Part shown: one piece after another, positions 25,934-35,239 of the stretch
Layout of the letters: each line of letters starts with the position of its first letter
Position numbering within the stretch: the first letter of the stretch is position 1
Origin: Calothrix sp. NIES-2100
GTDB lineage: Bacteria > Cyanobacteriota > Cyanobacteriia > Cyanobacteriales > Nostocaceae
Direction: 5' to 3'
Assembly (NCBI RefSeq): GCF_002368195.1
Contig: NZ_AP018178.1
Span: 3,058,791-3,122,790, forward strand
Length of the DNA stretch: 64,000 nt
The notes under the pieces: generated by a model
What the model was told of the DNA's origin: nothing
The model's database searches: none
Seen by the model: only the letters and a program-made list of their open reading frames with translations
Translations under genes and position numbers: made by a program

Positions 25934-28870
25934 ATGGCAGCAAGTATAGAAGATCACTTTGAGATATATAAGCAGGCTTGTACGGCTTACGCGCAACAAA
26001 ATTATGATGTTGCCGCCACTTTAGTTGACCAAGTTGTGCAAAATTTACCAAATGACCCTAACTCCCATTTGTTAAGGGGTCACATCTACTATGTTTTACA
26101 GCAGTATGATGTCGCCAAAGCCGAATATCAAAAAGTTTTACAGTTAACTGAGAATCGGGAAATCATTGGTTTTGCTAAGCATGGGCTTGAAAGTATTAAT
26201 CAATATCAGCAATCCCTCCCAGATCAAGTCGCTACTATAGAGAATAATCATCAGCAAATATCTTCACCAGAAATCTCTGATCCCTTGCTCAGCGATCAAC
26301 CAAATTCACAAGATTTGGAATCCAGTTTTGACGATAAACCTTTTGGTGAATATCAAGAACTGGGAGATGAAATAGAAGAGCCATCCTTGGACAGTCCCTT
26401 TAATATTTCTGCCAACAGTAATCTTGAACTAAATTCCAGCGCGGATGCTGATGATTCTTTTAGCGATAACCCGTTTAATTTGAATCACCAAGCAACACAA
26501 AAAGAATCCCCAGCTAATAGTTGGGAGGAACAAGAAGAATTGGACTTGCCTGCGTTCTGGCAAGAAGATATTACAGAGGATGGTATTGAGCAGTCAGGGA
26601 CGACGAATAACCATTTTCTTGATCATGGGACAAATTCCACCTCATCAGGTGTCGCTAATTTTCCAGATGACAGCGATGATAGCGATTCCTCGTTTGCAGA
26701 AGTTGATTTATCAACAAGCAACAGTTGGGAAATCCCAACAGAGTTCTTAATGGGGGAAGAATATCAACCACCAAGTGATGTGGATTTGGATTTGCCAAGC
26801 AATAGTTTTTCACAAGAAACTGTAGCGAAGCGTCAAACAGTTGTTCAGGATAATAATCCTACAAAAACAAATAATTTAAATTCCAACCACCAGGAGAATT
26901 TATCTCAATCGACACCAGATAATTGGGTGGGTTCTCTAGAAGACCAAAATAGCTTAAAAGAGCTAGCTACTGGTGCTAACAAAAATTTTCCTCAAGAAGA
27001 AAATCTTCCTAAACCGGGTGTAAAACTAGAAACAACTAACTTAGATATTGACGATAATTTCGATTTGGAGGCATTTGAATCTGCCTTTGGCTCGGAAAGT
27101 TTCAGCCGGGATGAAGATACAAGCAGTCTACGTCATGGAGGCAATTCCAAGAGTAATATTGAGTTTTTAGATGACTTTGATGAATTTGACGATTTGGGTA
27201 ATATTCCTGGGTTTGATCTAGCAGATGCAGACTCTAGCTTCAGCGATATAGCGATGCATTCTGGTTCACTGGAAATCGACAGTAACTCTCGTTCTTCAAG
27301 TGTCGAACCTGCTGCACTCGATCAAAATAGCGATCGCGAAGATGAACTTTTTTCTATTACTGGTTCACAAGAACCAGTTCCAGTCTTTACCCAAGTCGAT
27401 GTCTCGAAGTTAGAACCCACCGTCAGCGTCGAGCAAGGTTGGTTAGCACCTTTAGAAAATGCTTCCCTAGAAAAGAAACAATGGCTGATCGCGGGTAGCG
27501 TTGGTATTGTTTCGGCACTAGTTGTAGCTGTAGTCAGCTTCGGCGCGACGACATTTTCTCCACCCCAACAACGGGAATCGGTGCGGAATACAGGCTGGGC
27601 AATGTCATTAGCAGCTGGGCTGGCTGGTTTTGCTACCGCCGCCTTTATGGGTAATTTTACAATTAAGCAAATTCGGCGCACTACCCAAAATTTGCAAGCT
27701 CAGTTTGATGCTGTGCGTCAAGGTAATCTGAATGTTCAAGCCACGGTGTATTCCGAAGATGAATTAGGATTGCTAGCCACTGGCTTTAATGAAATGGCAC
27801 GGGTGATTTTTACTACCACCAATGAAGCCCAACGTAAAGCCGATGAACAGGAAGAAGCCAAAGAAAACCTGCAACGCCAAGTAATTCGCTTGTTGGATGA
27901 TGTGGAAGGAGCCGCTAGGGGAGATTTAACAGTCCAAGCTGAGGTAACAGCAGACGTATTAGGAGCCGTTGCTGATGCCTTTAACCTGACAATTCAAAAC
28001 TTGCGGGATATCGTCCAGCAGGTAAAAGTGGCAGCCAAAGAAGTAACAAAAGGTGCGACTAACTCCGAAACATTTGCTAGAGCCTTATCTAGCGATGCCT
28101 TGCGACAAGCAGAAGAGTTAGCTGTAACACTGAATTCCGTTCAGGTGATGACAGACTCAATTCAACGGGTAGCAGAAGCGGCGCGGGAAGCCGAAACTGT
28201 CGCCCGTGATGCTAGTACGATCGCCCTCAAAGGTGGGGAAGCAGTGGAAAACACCGTGGCGGGGATTTTGGAAATTCGGGAAACAGTAGCAGAAACGACT
28301 AGAAAAGTCAAGCGGCTAGCAGAATCTTCCCAAGAAATCTCGAAGATTGTCGCCTTAATCTCGCAAATTGCCTCTAGAACCAATTTGTTAGCACTTAATG
28401 CCAGTATTGAGGCAGCAAGGGCAGGAGAAGCCGGACGCGGATTTGCGATTGTAGCAGATGAAGTGCGCCAGCTAGCAGATAAATCTGCCAAGTCCTTAAA
28501 AGAAATCGAACAAATTGTGATGCAAATCCAGAGCGAAACAGGCTCTGTGATGACGGCAATGGAAGAAGGTACACAACAGGTAATTAAAGGCACTAAATTG
28601 GCAGAAGAAGCCAAGCGATCGCTCGAAAATATTATACAAGTAGCAAATCGTATTGATATTCTAGTGCGTTCGATTACCTCTGATACCGTAGAACAAACAG
28701 AAACCTCCCGTGCTGTGGCTCACGTTATGCAATCTGTAGAACTGACAGCACAGGAAACCTCTCAGGAAGCACAACGAGTTTCCGGCGCACTACAAAACTT
28801 GGTGGGTGTATCTCGTAACTTGATAGCTTCCGTAGAACGTTTCCGGGTGGAAACACTCGAAACTAGATAA
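25934..28870 (+). CDS. hmpD: Methyl-accepting chemotaxis receptor HmpD
   Basis: Protein of about 978 residues. I chose ATG 25934, with AGAGG 6 nt before it, over the in-frame GTG 25928, which would overlap that site. The N-terminal 90 residues look like a TPR pair (YAQQNYDVAATLVDQVV, YYVLQQYDVAKAEYQKVL). A long acidic Ser/Asp/Asn linker of about 400 residues follows. Two membrane segments at about 515-540 and 553-577 are joined by only a few residues, so there is no periplasmic ligand domain. HAMP-type helices and a methyl-accepting hairpin with tip NLLALNASIEAARAGEAGRG (near 817-836) finish it. It probably senses through its cytoplasmic TPR region or the membrane. Confidence 0.9.
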   Translation: MAASIEDHFEIYKQACTAYAQQNYDVAATLVDQVVQNLPNDPNSHLLRGHIYYVLQQYDVAKAEYQKVLQLTENREIIGFAKHGLESINQYQQSLPDQVATIENNHQQISSPEISDPLLSDQPNSQDLESSFDDKPFGEYQELGDEIEEPSLDSPFNISANSNLELNSSADADDSFSDNPFNLNHQATQKESPANSWEEQEELDLPAFWQEDITEDGIEQSGTTNNHFLDHGTNSTSSGVANFPDDSDDSDSSFAEVDLSTSNSWEIPTEFLMGEEYQPPSDVDLDLPSNSFSQETVAKRQTVVQDNNPTKTNNLNSNHQENLSQSTPDNWVGSLEDQNSLKELATGANKNFPQEENLPKPGVKLETTNLDIDDNFDLEAFESAFGSESFSRDEDTSSLRHGGNSKSNIEFLDDFDEFDDLGNIPGFDLADADSSFSDIAMHSGSLEIDSNSRSSSVEPAALDQNSDREDELFSITGSQEPVPVFTQVDVSKLEPTVSVEQGWLAPLENASLEKKQWLIAGSVGIVSALVVAVVSFGATTFSPPQQRESVRNTGWAMSLAAGLAGFATAAFMGNFTIKQIRRTTQNLQAQFDAVRQGNLNVQATVYSEDELGLLATGFNEMARVIFTTTNEAQRKADEQEEAKENLQRQVIRLLDDVEGAARGDLTVQAEVTADVLGAVADAFNLTIQNLRDIVQQVKVAAKEVTKGATNSETFARALSSDALRQAEELAVTLNSVQVMTDSIQRVAEAAREAETVARDASTIALKGGEAVENTVAGILEIRETVAETTRKVKRLAESSQEISKIVALISQIASRTNLLALNASIEAARAGEAGRGFAIVADEVRQLADKSAKSLKEIEQIVMQIQSETGSVMTAMEEGTQQVIKGTKLAEEAKRSLENIIQVANRIDILVRSITSDTVEQTETSRAVAHVMQSVELTAQETSQEAQRVSGALQNLVGVSRNLIASVERFRVETLETR

Positions 28871-29010
28871 TTTAGTCAATAGTCAATAGTTTAAAGTCCA
28901 AATAATTGACTCTTGACCCTTGACCTTTGACCTTTGAACGCCACTTGCTCTACTTGGGGAGACCCCAAGACCGCAGTGGCTCCCTTTGACCTTTGACCTT
29001 TGACTCTTGG
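28871..29010. repeat. STRR tract and hairpin between hmpD and hmpE
   Basis: Repeats of ctttgacc/tttgacc type at both ends enclose a palindromic core: cttgggg aga ccccaag around 28955-28971, itself flanked by gccact / agtggc. A repeat insertion now forms the 150-bp hmpD-hmpE spacer and may change hmpE expression relative to hmpD. Confidence 0.7.
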
Positions 29011-29020
29011 CGAAAAAACT

Positions 29021-32000
29021 ATGCTGCCGGAACAACAACAGCGCATTTTGGGTTACTTTATTGAAGAAGCAAGAGACCACCTGAATACGATTGAGCAGGG
29101 GTTGTTGAATCTCCAGGGCACTCTGAACGACCCAGAAATGATCAACGAAGTCTTCCGGGCTGCTCACTCGATTAAAGGGGGAGCAGCGATGCTTGGTCTA
29201 AATAGCATCCAGCATACGTCTCACCGCCTAGAAGACTGTTTCAAAATTCTCAAAGAAAATCCCATTCAGGTTGATCAAAAATTAGAGTCTTTGTTTCTTG
29301 GTGTTGCTGATACCCTCAAAGCGCTGTTAGAAAATTTGAGCGGGCCCTATGGGTTATCAGAAGAGACTGCTAATACTTTGATGTCTGAAACTGAGCCTGT
29401 TTTCCAATGGCTGAATCAGCATCTAGAATTACTTGTAGACAAAGCCAACAGTGGCGACAACAGTTTTCCTGTCACTGAACGACTTGCCGCAGTGGCGGAT
29501 CATGACAACACACTGACAGCTATTTTCATGCATCGGGATTTTTCCGAGGGAGAAGAAGACGACAGCAGTGTATCAGGTGAATTGTTCCTGACATCGCCAC
29601 CGGAGACAATAAAGCCTGTGGTGGCGCAAGAACAACAAAACTGGAGTGAATTCCAAACCCAAGTGCTGCAAACACTGCGGGAAATGTTGCAACTATTTAA
29701 ACAAGGGACAACCTCCCAAACGCGGCAAAATCTCCAGCAATGTTGTCAACAGTTAGTCCGGCTCGGTGAGGCATTTAATTTGCCAAAATGGTGTAATTTA
29801 TGTCAAGCGGCGACAAATGCGATCGCCAATCCGGAAAATACTTATCTAACTCTCGCTAAAATTGTCATTACAGAAATCAAAACAGCGCAGGAATTAGTAC
29901 TCAAAGGCAAAGACGCTGAGATTACCATTAGTCAGCAGCTAGAAGTACTATTAAGCTTTCCAGAAGTTGAGTTATTCGACATAGCTAACTTTGATTTACC
30001 CGATGAGTCTGCGCCACAAGGTAAAGCGATCGCTTTTGAGCTACCTTCGACAAACAATGATGTTGTTAGTGACAGCAAAAATAGCATCACTAACTTATCC
30101 GAGCTATCTAAGGAACTTAAGCAAGAGCAGGCGATTCTGCCAACAAAGGATCGTAGCACTACAGAGTCGCCTTTGTTATTTAACTCTTTGTCTAGCAATG
30201 AAGATAATACACTGCTGACCAATGACAATCTTGACCCTAAAGGGCCAGAAGTGGGAATAGCTGAGTTAAATACACTTGCTGATTTATTTGAAGGTGAAAC
30301 TCCAGAACTCGATGAAACCTGGCAACAAGAAGAAATTTTAGACATTAATGCTGCCAGTAAATTAGGCATCGATATCAGCAGTAACGATTCTGAGGATGCT
30401 GACAGCGATATAGCGGATTTACTATCTTTTGATAATCCGCAAAACACTATAATTCAAGCAGAAACTTTCCAGGAACTATTTGCTGATAATTCCCAATTAG
30501 AGCCAAAAAATCTGGACCAACACTCACAAACAGCAACAACAAAAAATGATTTAAATTTAGACTCTCCCAGTGATGAAAGTATAGAAGAATTTACCGACCT
30601 TCTCCTAGAATATCCTGGAGATATTGCACCAGAAGATGTGGTACAAGATTTATTGGGACTGGCATTATCTGAAAGCGAAATAACTCCACCAGAAAATGAA
30701 GTGATCGCCCTCACAGAAATATCGCCTCACCAAATAAGCAATTTTCCCGAATTATTTTCCGAAAATGTCAACGAAAATCTGGAAGAAAAAATTCCTTTAG
30801 TCGGAGAATCAAAACATAAATTACCGCAACCAGAAAGCTTTTCTTTAGATAATTTATTTACGGAACAGTCAGAACATACACCACTTTCTCCAGGCGAGTC
30901 GGACATTGGAGATTTGTTTGATACGCCGCCAACAATAGCCAAAGATTTTTCGTTGTCAGCAGACGACGATTTGAGTACCTTCTGGAATGAAGCAGCACAA
31001 ACAGAACAACAGTTACAATTAGATTCGGCACTCGATCAGGATGTAGCTAAGGCCTTAGAGGAGAGCTTGTTTACGGCTGCTAATGAATTTCTGACTGATA
31101 CTTCCTCAATCTTACCCTCACTACCAGGAAATTTTGATCTGGAAGATTTTGATCGCACTTTCTTGCAGACAGATGAGCAGATAAAGTTGCTATTGTCATC
31201 AGATTCTGGGATTGATTTATTTGCCGAGTTGTCACCAACTAACACAACAATTTCCCCTGTCGTTGACGATCAAGAAGTATCTGATACAGAGATTAGCAGC
31301 TTCTTACAAGAGCAAAGCGCTTACACACTAATTCCTTCAACAGCCTTACCTCCAGAACCTTTAGATTTTACTCCTGAATTTACCAACCAGGTAACAGAAA
31401 ACCCATTTGTAAATTCTGACAAATCTGTCACCGATCTGGAAAATGATTTATTCAATATTGATTCCTCAGAATTGAATTTAATCGCAGATGAATCAGCAGC
31501 AATTATCGAGATGAGTTTCGGCAATTTAGATACCTTTGAGACACCAGAAACGATTGTGGCGGAAACTCGAGAATTAAATTTAGTCGCAGATGAATCAACA
31601 GATGGTCTCGACGAATTGAATTTCGAGGGGTTAGATGACTTTGAAACGCCAGAAACGATTGTTGCGGAACCTCCCGAATTAAATTTAGTCGCAGATGAAT
31701 CAACAGCTAGTCTCGACGAATTGAATTTCGGGGAATTAGATAGCGTTGAAACGCCAGAAACGATTGTGGCGGAAACTCGAGAATTAAATTTAGTCGCAGA
31801 TGAATCAACAGCTAGTCTCGACGAATTGAATTTCGGGGAATTAGATAGCGTTGAAACGCCAGAAACGATTGTGGCGGAAACTCGAGAATTAAATTTAGTC
31901 GCAGATGAATCAACAGATGGTCTCGACGAATTGAATTTCGAGGGGTTAGATGACTTTGAAACGCCAGAAACGATTGTGGCGGAAACTCCCGAATTAAATT

Positions 32001-35000
32001 TAGTCACCGATGAATCAACAGCTAGTATCGACGAATTGAATTTCGGGGAATTAGATAGCGTTGAAACGCCAGAAACGATTGTGGCGGAAACTCGAGAATT
32101 AAATTTAGTCACCGATGAATCAACAGCTAGTATCGACGAATTGAATTTCGGGGAATTAGATAGCGTTGAAACGCCAGAAACGATTGTGGCGGAAACTCCC
32201 GAATTAAATTTAGTCGCCGATGAATCAACAGATGGTCTCGACGAATTGAATTTCGAGGGGTTAGATGACTTTGAAACGCCAGAAACGATTGTGGCGGAAC
32301 CTCCCGAATTAAATTTAGTCGCCGATGAATCAACAGCTAGTATCGACGAATTGAATTTCGGGGAATTAGATAGCGTTGAAACGCCAGAAACGATTGTGGC
32401 GGAAACTCGAGAATTAAATTTAGTCGCCGATGAATCAACAGCTAGTCTCGACGAATTGAATTTCGGGGAATTAGATAGCGTTGAAACGCCAGAAACGATT
32501 GTGGCGGAAACTCCCGAATTAAATTTAGTCGCCGATGAATCAGCAGCTACTTTAGATTTTAATTTTGCTGAACCTTCTAGTTTGCAACAGTCTCAAGCTA
32601 ACTCAAATCTAGACGAGAGTTTGGTAACTGCGGTATCAAAAGCAGAAAATACTGTTGCTGAGAGTGCAGAACTGAGTTTAGTTGATGAATTATCAGAAAA
32701 TATCCTGCAAGAATACGCAAACTTAGAAGACTTACTAGAAAATGTAACCGAATTAAAAATAACCCAGACAACTGAAGCTACAACAATAGCTGAGGAAGAT
32801 AATAATGTTGTTGCTAATAATCAATTAGAGGTAGCACCAGCAGTTGCGGAAGAAGACGAATTTGCCGACTTAGAATCATTATTAAACGAGGAATTCGCAT
32901 CCCCCATACCAGATCAAGATTTTGCTGCACTGGAAGCATTGCTAGATGGAGACAAAAATGAGGAGGTAGCCGTTGCACCGCCACCAGTTTACCCACAACA
33001 ACTGCAACCACCAACAACTGCTAACAATGTCCTACCAGAGATAGATGATGAATTTGGTGATTTGGAGAAGTTGCTAGCGGAAGCAGATCAAACGATATCA
33101 CACTCACCATCAATTAAATCAAACACAGGCAAAACACCACGCTCCGCTCCTCGTCGTGGAGCAAGATTTGAAGAAACAATGAAAGTTCCAGTTAAGCAAC
33201 TGGATGATATGAGCAATTTAGTCGGGGAGTTAGTAGTAAATCGTAATACCTTAGAGCAGGATCAAGAACGCTTGCGACAATCATTAGATAACTTGCTGAT
33301 TCAGATACAGCTTCTATCTGATGTCGGGGCGAGGATGCAAGAATTATATGAGCGATCGCTCCTCGAAGCCTCACTTTTAGCCAGCCGCAAAACTAGAGAT
33401 TCTGGTGTGCCATCCTATGATTCTAATTCTGACAGGGGTTTTAGTGAACTAGAAATGGATCGGTTTACGCCTTTCCATACATTGTCCCAAGAAATGATTG
33501 AAATGATCGTCAGGGTACGGGAGTCAGCCAGTGACATCGACTTTGTGACGGAAGAAACCGAGCGAGTAGCTAGACAATTCCGACAAGTAACCACCCAACT
33601 CCAGGAGGGATTGACAAGAGCAAGAATGGTGCCGTTTTCCCAAGCAATCGATCGCTTGCGGCGCGGAGTCAGAGACAATGCCATTAAATATGGCAAACAA
33701 GTAGAGTTAGTCATTGAAGGTGGAGACACCTTGATTGACAAAATGATTTTGGATCACCTAACAGATCCATTAACTCACATGCTGAATAATGCGATCGCTC
33801 ACGGAATTGAAACCCCCCAAGTGCGACAAGCCTCTGGTAAACAGCCTGTGGGAGAAATCAAAATTCGTGCTTTTCACCAAGGTAACCAAACTGTAATTTC
33901 TGTAGGCGATGACGGTGCAGGTATCGATACAGAACGAATTAAAGCCAAAGCCTTGAAGCTGGGTATGCTCACAGCAGAACAGGCAAAAACCATCACCCGC
34001 CCAGAAATCTACGATCTACTGTTCCAGGCTGGTTTTAGTATTAAAGATCAGGCAGATGAAATTTCCGGGCGTGGTGTGGGTATGGATGTGGTACGCTCCG
34101 AAATTAGCGAAATTCGCGGCATAGTTAACACCGATTCTACCCTGGGTAAAGGAACAACCTTTACAATTCGGCTACCACTCACCCTGAGTATTTGTAAAGC
34201 ACTGTGCTGCGTTAGCGATCGCGCTAGAATTGCCTTCCCAATGGACGGTGTAGAAGATACCCTAGATATTCCAGTCAAAAACATCCAAGAGACTGCTGAT
34301 GGGCAATCATATATTTCCTGGCGAGATACAGTATTGCCATTCCGTCCCCTAAAAGATATTTTAGCCTTCAACCGCCAACTCAGTCGGGGTAATGTCTACG
34401 GTGGAACTCGTGATGATGACATGGTTTCTGTAGTTGTAGTGCGATCGGCAAATAACCTGATTGCCCTACAAATTGATCAAGTGCTGAGTGAGCAAGAAAT
34501 TGTAATTAAGCAATTTGAAGGGCCTGCCCCCAAACCCTTGGGTGTAGCTGGGGCTACAGTCCTAGGTGATGGACGAATTATGCCGATTGCTGACGTGCTA
34601 GAAATCATTGACATCTTCCAAGGACGGATGTCTAAACAAAATGGTGGTATTTGGCAACATAAAACCACTCCTCCTGTACCAGAAATCACTGCTGTTAAAA
34701 TTGATCCAACTGTGCTGATTGTCGATGACTCGATTACAGTCAGAGAATTACTCTCTCTCACCTTTAACAAAGCAGGTTATCGCGTAGAACAAGCCCGTGA
34801 TGGACAAGAAGCTTGGGATAAACTCCGCTCTGGATTGCCTTGCGATATCGTATTCTGTGATATTGAAATGCCCCGCTGCGACGGACTGGAGTTACTTTCT
34901 CGGATTCAGAAAGATCACAACCTCAACCAATTGCCAATCGCCATGCTGACTTCACGCGGTGCAGATAAGCACAGACAAATGGCAATCCAACTCGGTGCTA

Positions 35001-35098
35001 GCGGCTACTTTACCAAGCCTTACCTAGAAGAAGCGCTACTAGAAGCAGCAGTACGAATGCTCAAGGGAGAAAAACTAATTCATAGTACTGGTGCGTAA
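29021..35098 (+). CDS. hmpE: CheA-type hybrid histidine kinase HmpE
   Basis: Protein of 2025 residues from ATG 29021 (an upstream in-frame TTG at 29000 lies in repeat DNA). Order: HPt domain with His49 (FRAAHSIKGGAAML); an acidic linker of about 1200 residues that includes nine 35-residue repeats (851-1165); P2/dimerisation region from about 1383 (MKVPVKQLDDMSNLVGELVV); HATPase with N box LNNAIAHG (about 1588) and G boxes DDGAGID and GRGVGMDVV; CheW domain about 1720-1860; C-terminal receiver with VLIVDDS (about 1895), phospho-Asp near 1946 (FCDIEMPRCDG) and Lys in FTKPY. It phosphorylates HmpB and its own receiver. CheA of pilus systems is often long, but this linker is unusually expanded. 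Confidence 0.92.
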   Translation: MLPEQQQRILGYFIEEARDHLNTIEQGLLNLQGTLNDPEMINEVFRAAHSIKGGAAMLGLNSIQHTSHRLEDCFKILKENPIQVDQKLESLFLGVADTLKALLENLSGPYGLSEETANTLMSETEPVFQWLNQHLELLVDKANSGDNSFPVTERLAAVADHDNTLTAIFMHRDFSEGEEDDSSVSGELFLTSPPETIKPVVAQEQQNWSEFQTQVLQTLREMLQLFKQGTTSQTRQNLQQCCQQLVRLGEAFNLPKWCNLCQAATNAIANPENTYLTLAKIVITEIKTAQELVLKGKDAEITISQQLEVLLSFPEVELFDIANFDLPDESAPQGKAIAFELPSTNNDVVSDSKNSITNLSELSKELKQEQAILPTKDRSTTESPLLFNSLSSNEDNTLLTNDNLDPKGPEVGIAELNTLADLFEGETPELDETWQQEEILDINAASKLGIDISSNDSEDADSDIADLLSFDNPQNTIIQAETFQELFADNSQLEPKNLDQHSQTATTKNDLNLDSPSDESIEEFTDLLLEYPGDIAPEDVVQDLLGLALSESEITPPENEVIALTEISPHQISNFPELFSENVNENLEEKIPLVGESKHKLPQPESFSLDNLFTEQSEHTPLSPGESDIGDLFDTPPTIAKDFSLSADDDLSTFWNEAAQTEQQLQLDSALDQDVAKALEESLFTAANEFLTDTSSILPSLPGNFDLEDFDRTFLQTDEQIKLLLSSDSGIDLFAELSPTNTTISPVVDDQEVSDTEISSFLQEQSAYTLIPSTALPPEPLDFTPEFTNQVTENPFVNSDKSVTDLENDLFNIDSSELNLIADESAAIIEMSFGNLDTFETPETIVAETRELNLVADESTDGLDELNFEGLDDFETPETIVAEPPELNLVADESTASLDELNFGELDSVETPETIVAETRELNLVADESTASLDELNFGELDSVETPETIVAETRELNLVADESTDGLDELNFEGLDDFETPETIVAETPELNLVTDESTASIDELNFGELDSVETPETIVAETRELNLVTDESTASIDELNFGELDSVETPETIVAETPELNLVADESTDGLDELNFEGLDDFETPETIVAEPPELNLVADESTASIDELNFGELDSVETPETIVAETRELNLVADESTASLDELNFGELDSVETPETIVAETPELNLVADESAATLDFNFAEPSSLQQSQANSNLDESLVTAVSKAENTVAESAELSLVDELSENILQEYANLEDLLENVTELKITQTTEATTIAEEDNNVVANNQLEVAPAVAEEDEFADLESLLNEEFASPIPDQDFAALEALLDGDKNEEVAVAPPPVYPQQLQPPTTANNVLPEIDDEFGDLEKLLAEADQTISHSPSIKSNTGKTPRSAPRRGARFEETMKVPVKQLDDMSNLVGELVVNRNTLEQDQERLRQSLDNLLIQIQLLSDVGARMQELYERSLLEASLLASRKTRDSGVPSYDSNSDRGFSELEMDRFTPFHTLSQEMIEMIVRVRESASDIDFVTEETERVARQFRQVTTQLQEGLTRARMVPFSQAIDRLRRGVRDNAIKYGKQVELVIEGGDTLIDKMILDHLTDPLTHMLNNAIAHGIETPQVRQASGKQPVGEIKIRAFHQGNQTVISVGDDGAGIDTERIKAKALKLGMLTAEQAKTITRPEIYDLLFQAGFSIKDQADEISGRGVGMDVVRSEISEIRGIVNTDSTLGKGTTFTIRLPLTLSICKALCCVSDRARIAFPMDGVEDTLDIPVKNIQETADGQSYISWRDTVLPFRPLKDILAFNRQLSRGNVYGGTRDDDMVSVVVVRSANNLIALQIDQVLSEQEIVIKQFEGPAPKPLGVAGATVLGDGRIMPIADVLEIIDIFQGRMSKQNGGIWQHKTTPPVPEITAVKIDPTVLIVDDSITVRELLSLTFNKAGYRVEQARDGQEAWDKLRSGLPCDIVFCDIEMPRCDGLELLSRIQKDHNLNQLPIAMLTSRGADKHRQMAIQLGASGYFTKPYLEEALLEAAVRMLKGEKLIHSTGA
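31571..32515 (+). repeat. Nine 105-bp tandem repeats inside hmpE, in three 315-bp triplets
   Basis: Nine near-identical 105-bp units begin at 31571, 31676, 31781, 31886, 31991, 32096, 32201, 32306 and 32411. A diverged 102-bp unit precedes them (31469) and a partial one follows (32516). Each encodes 35 residues starting ELNLV and ending ETIVAE(T/P)(R/P). Two versions exist: D (DGLDELNFEGLDDF) and A (AS(L/I)DELNFGELDSV). Their order is D-A-A-D-A-A-D-A-A, so a 315-bp triplet was itself amplified. The length is a multiple of three, so copy changes keep the frame. Confidence 0.95.
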
Positions 35099-35239
35099 AA
35101 ATAGGCGACTGGAAGGAGGATGAGGGAGACAAGGGGGACAAGGGGGACAAGGGAGTGTGGGGAGTGTAATAAGTTTTCTTCCCCATGCCCCATACCCCAT
35201 GCCCCATGCCTGTACACAAGCCACAATTCATAATTTATA
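35099..35239. repeat. Short repeats upstream of the oligopeptidase
   Basis: Repeats of gggggacaa (9 bp) and ccccat(gc/ac) type fill most of the 141 bp. No gene or clear terminator for hmpE is visible. Confidence 0.65.

Noticed and set aside
29000..29020. Upstream TTG start of hmpE
   Set aside because: The codons come from the ctttgacc repeat tract; ATG 29021 begins directly with the HPt domain.
31321..32112. 263-codon open frame on the minus strand across the hmpE repeats
   Set aside because: It exists because the 105-bp repeat is a multiple of three and has no stop in that antisense frame; the peptide is just a repeated shadow of the acidic linker.
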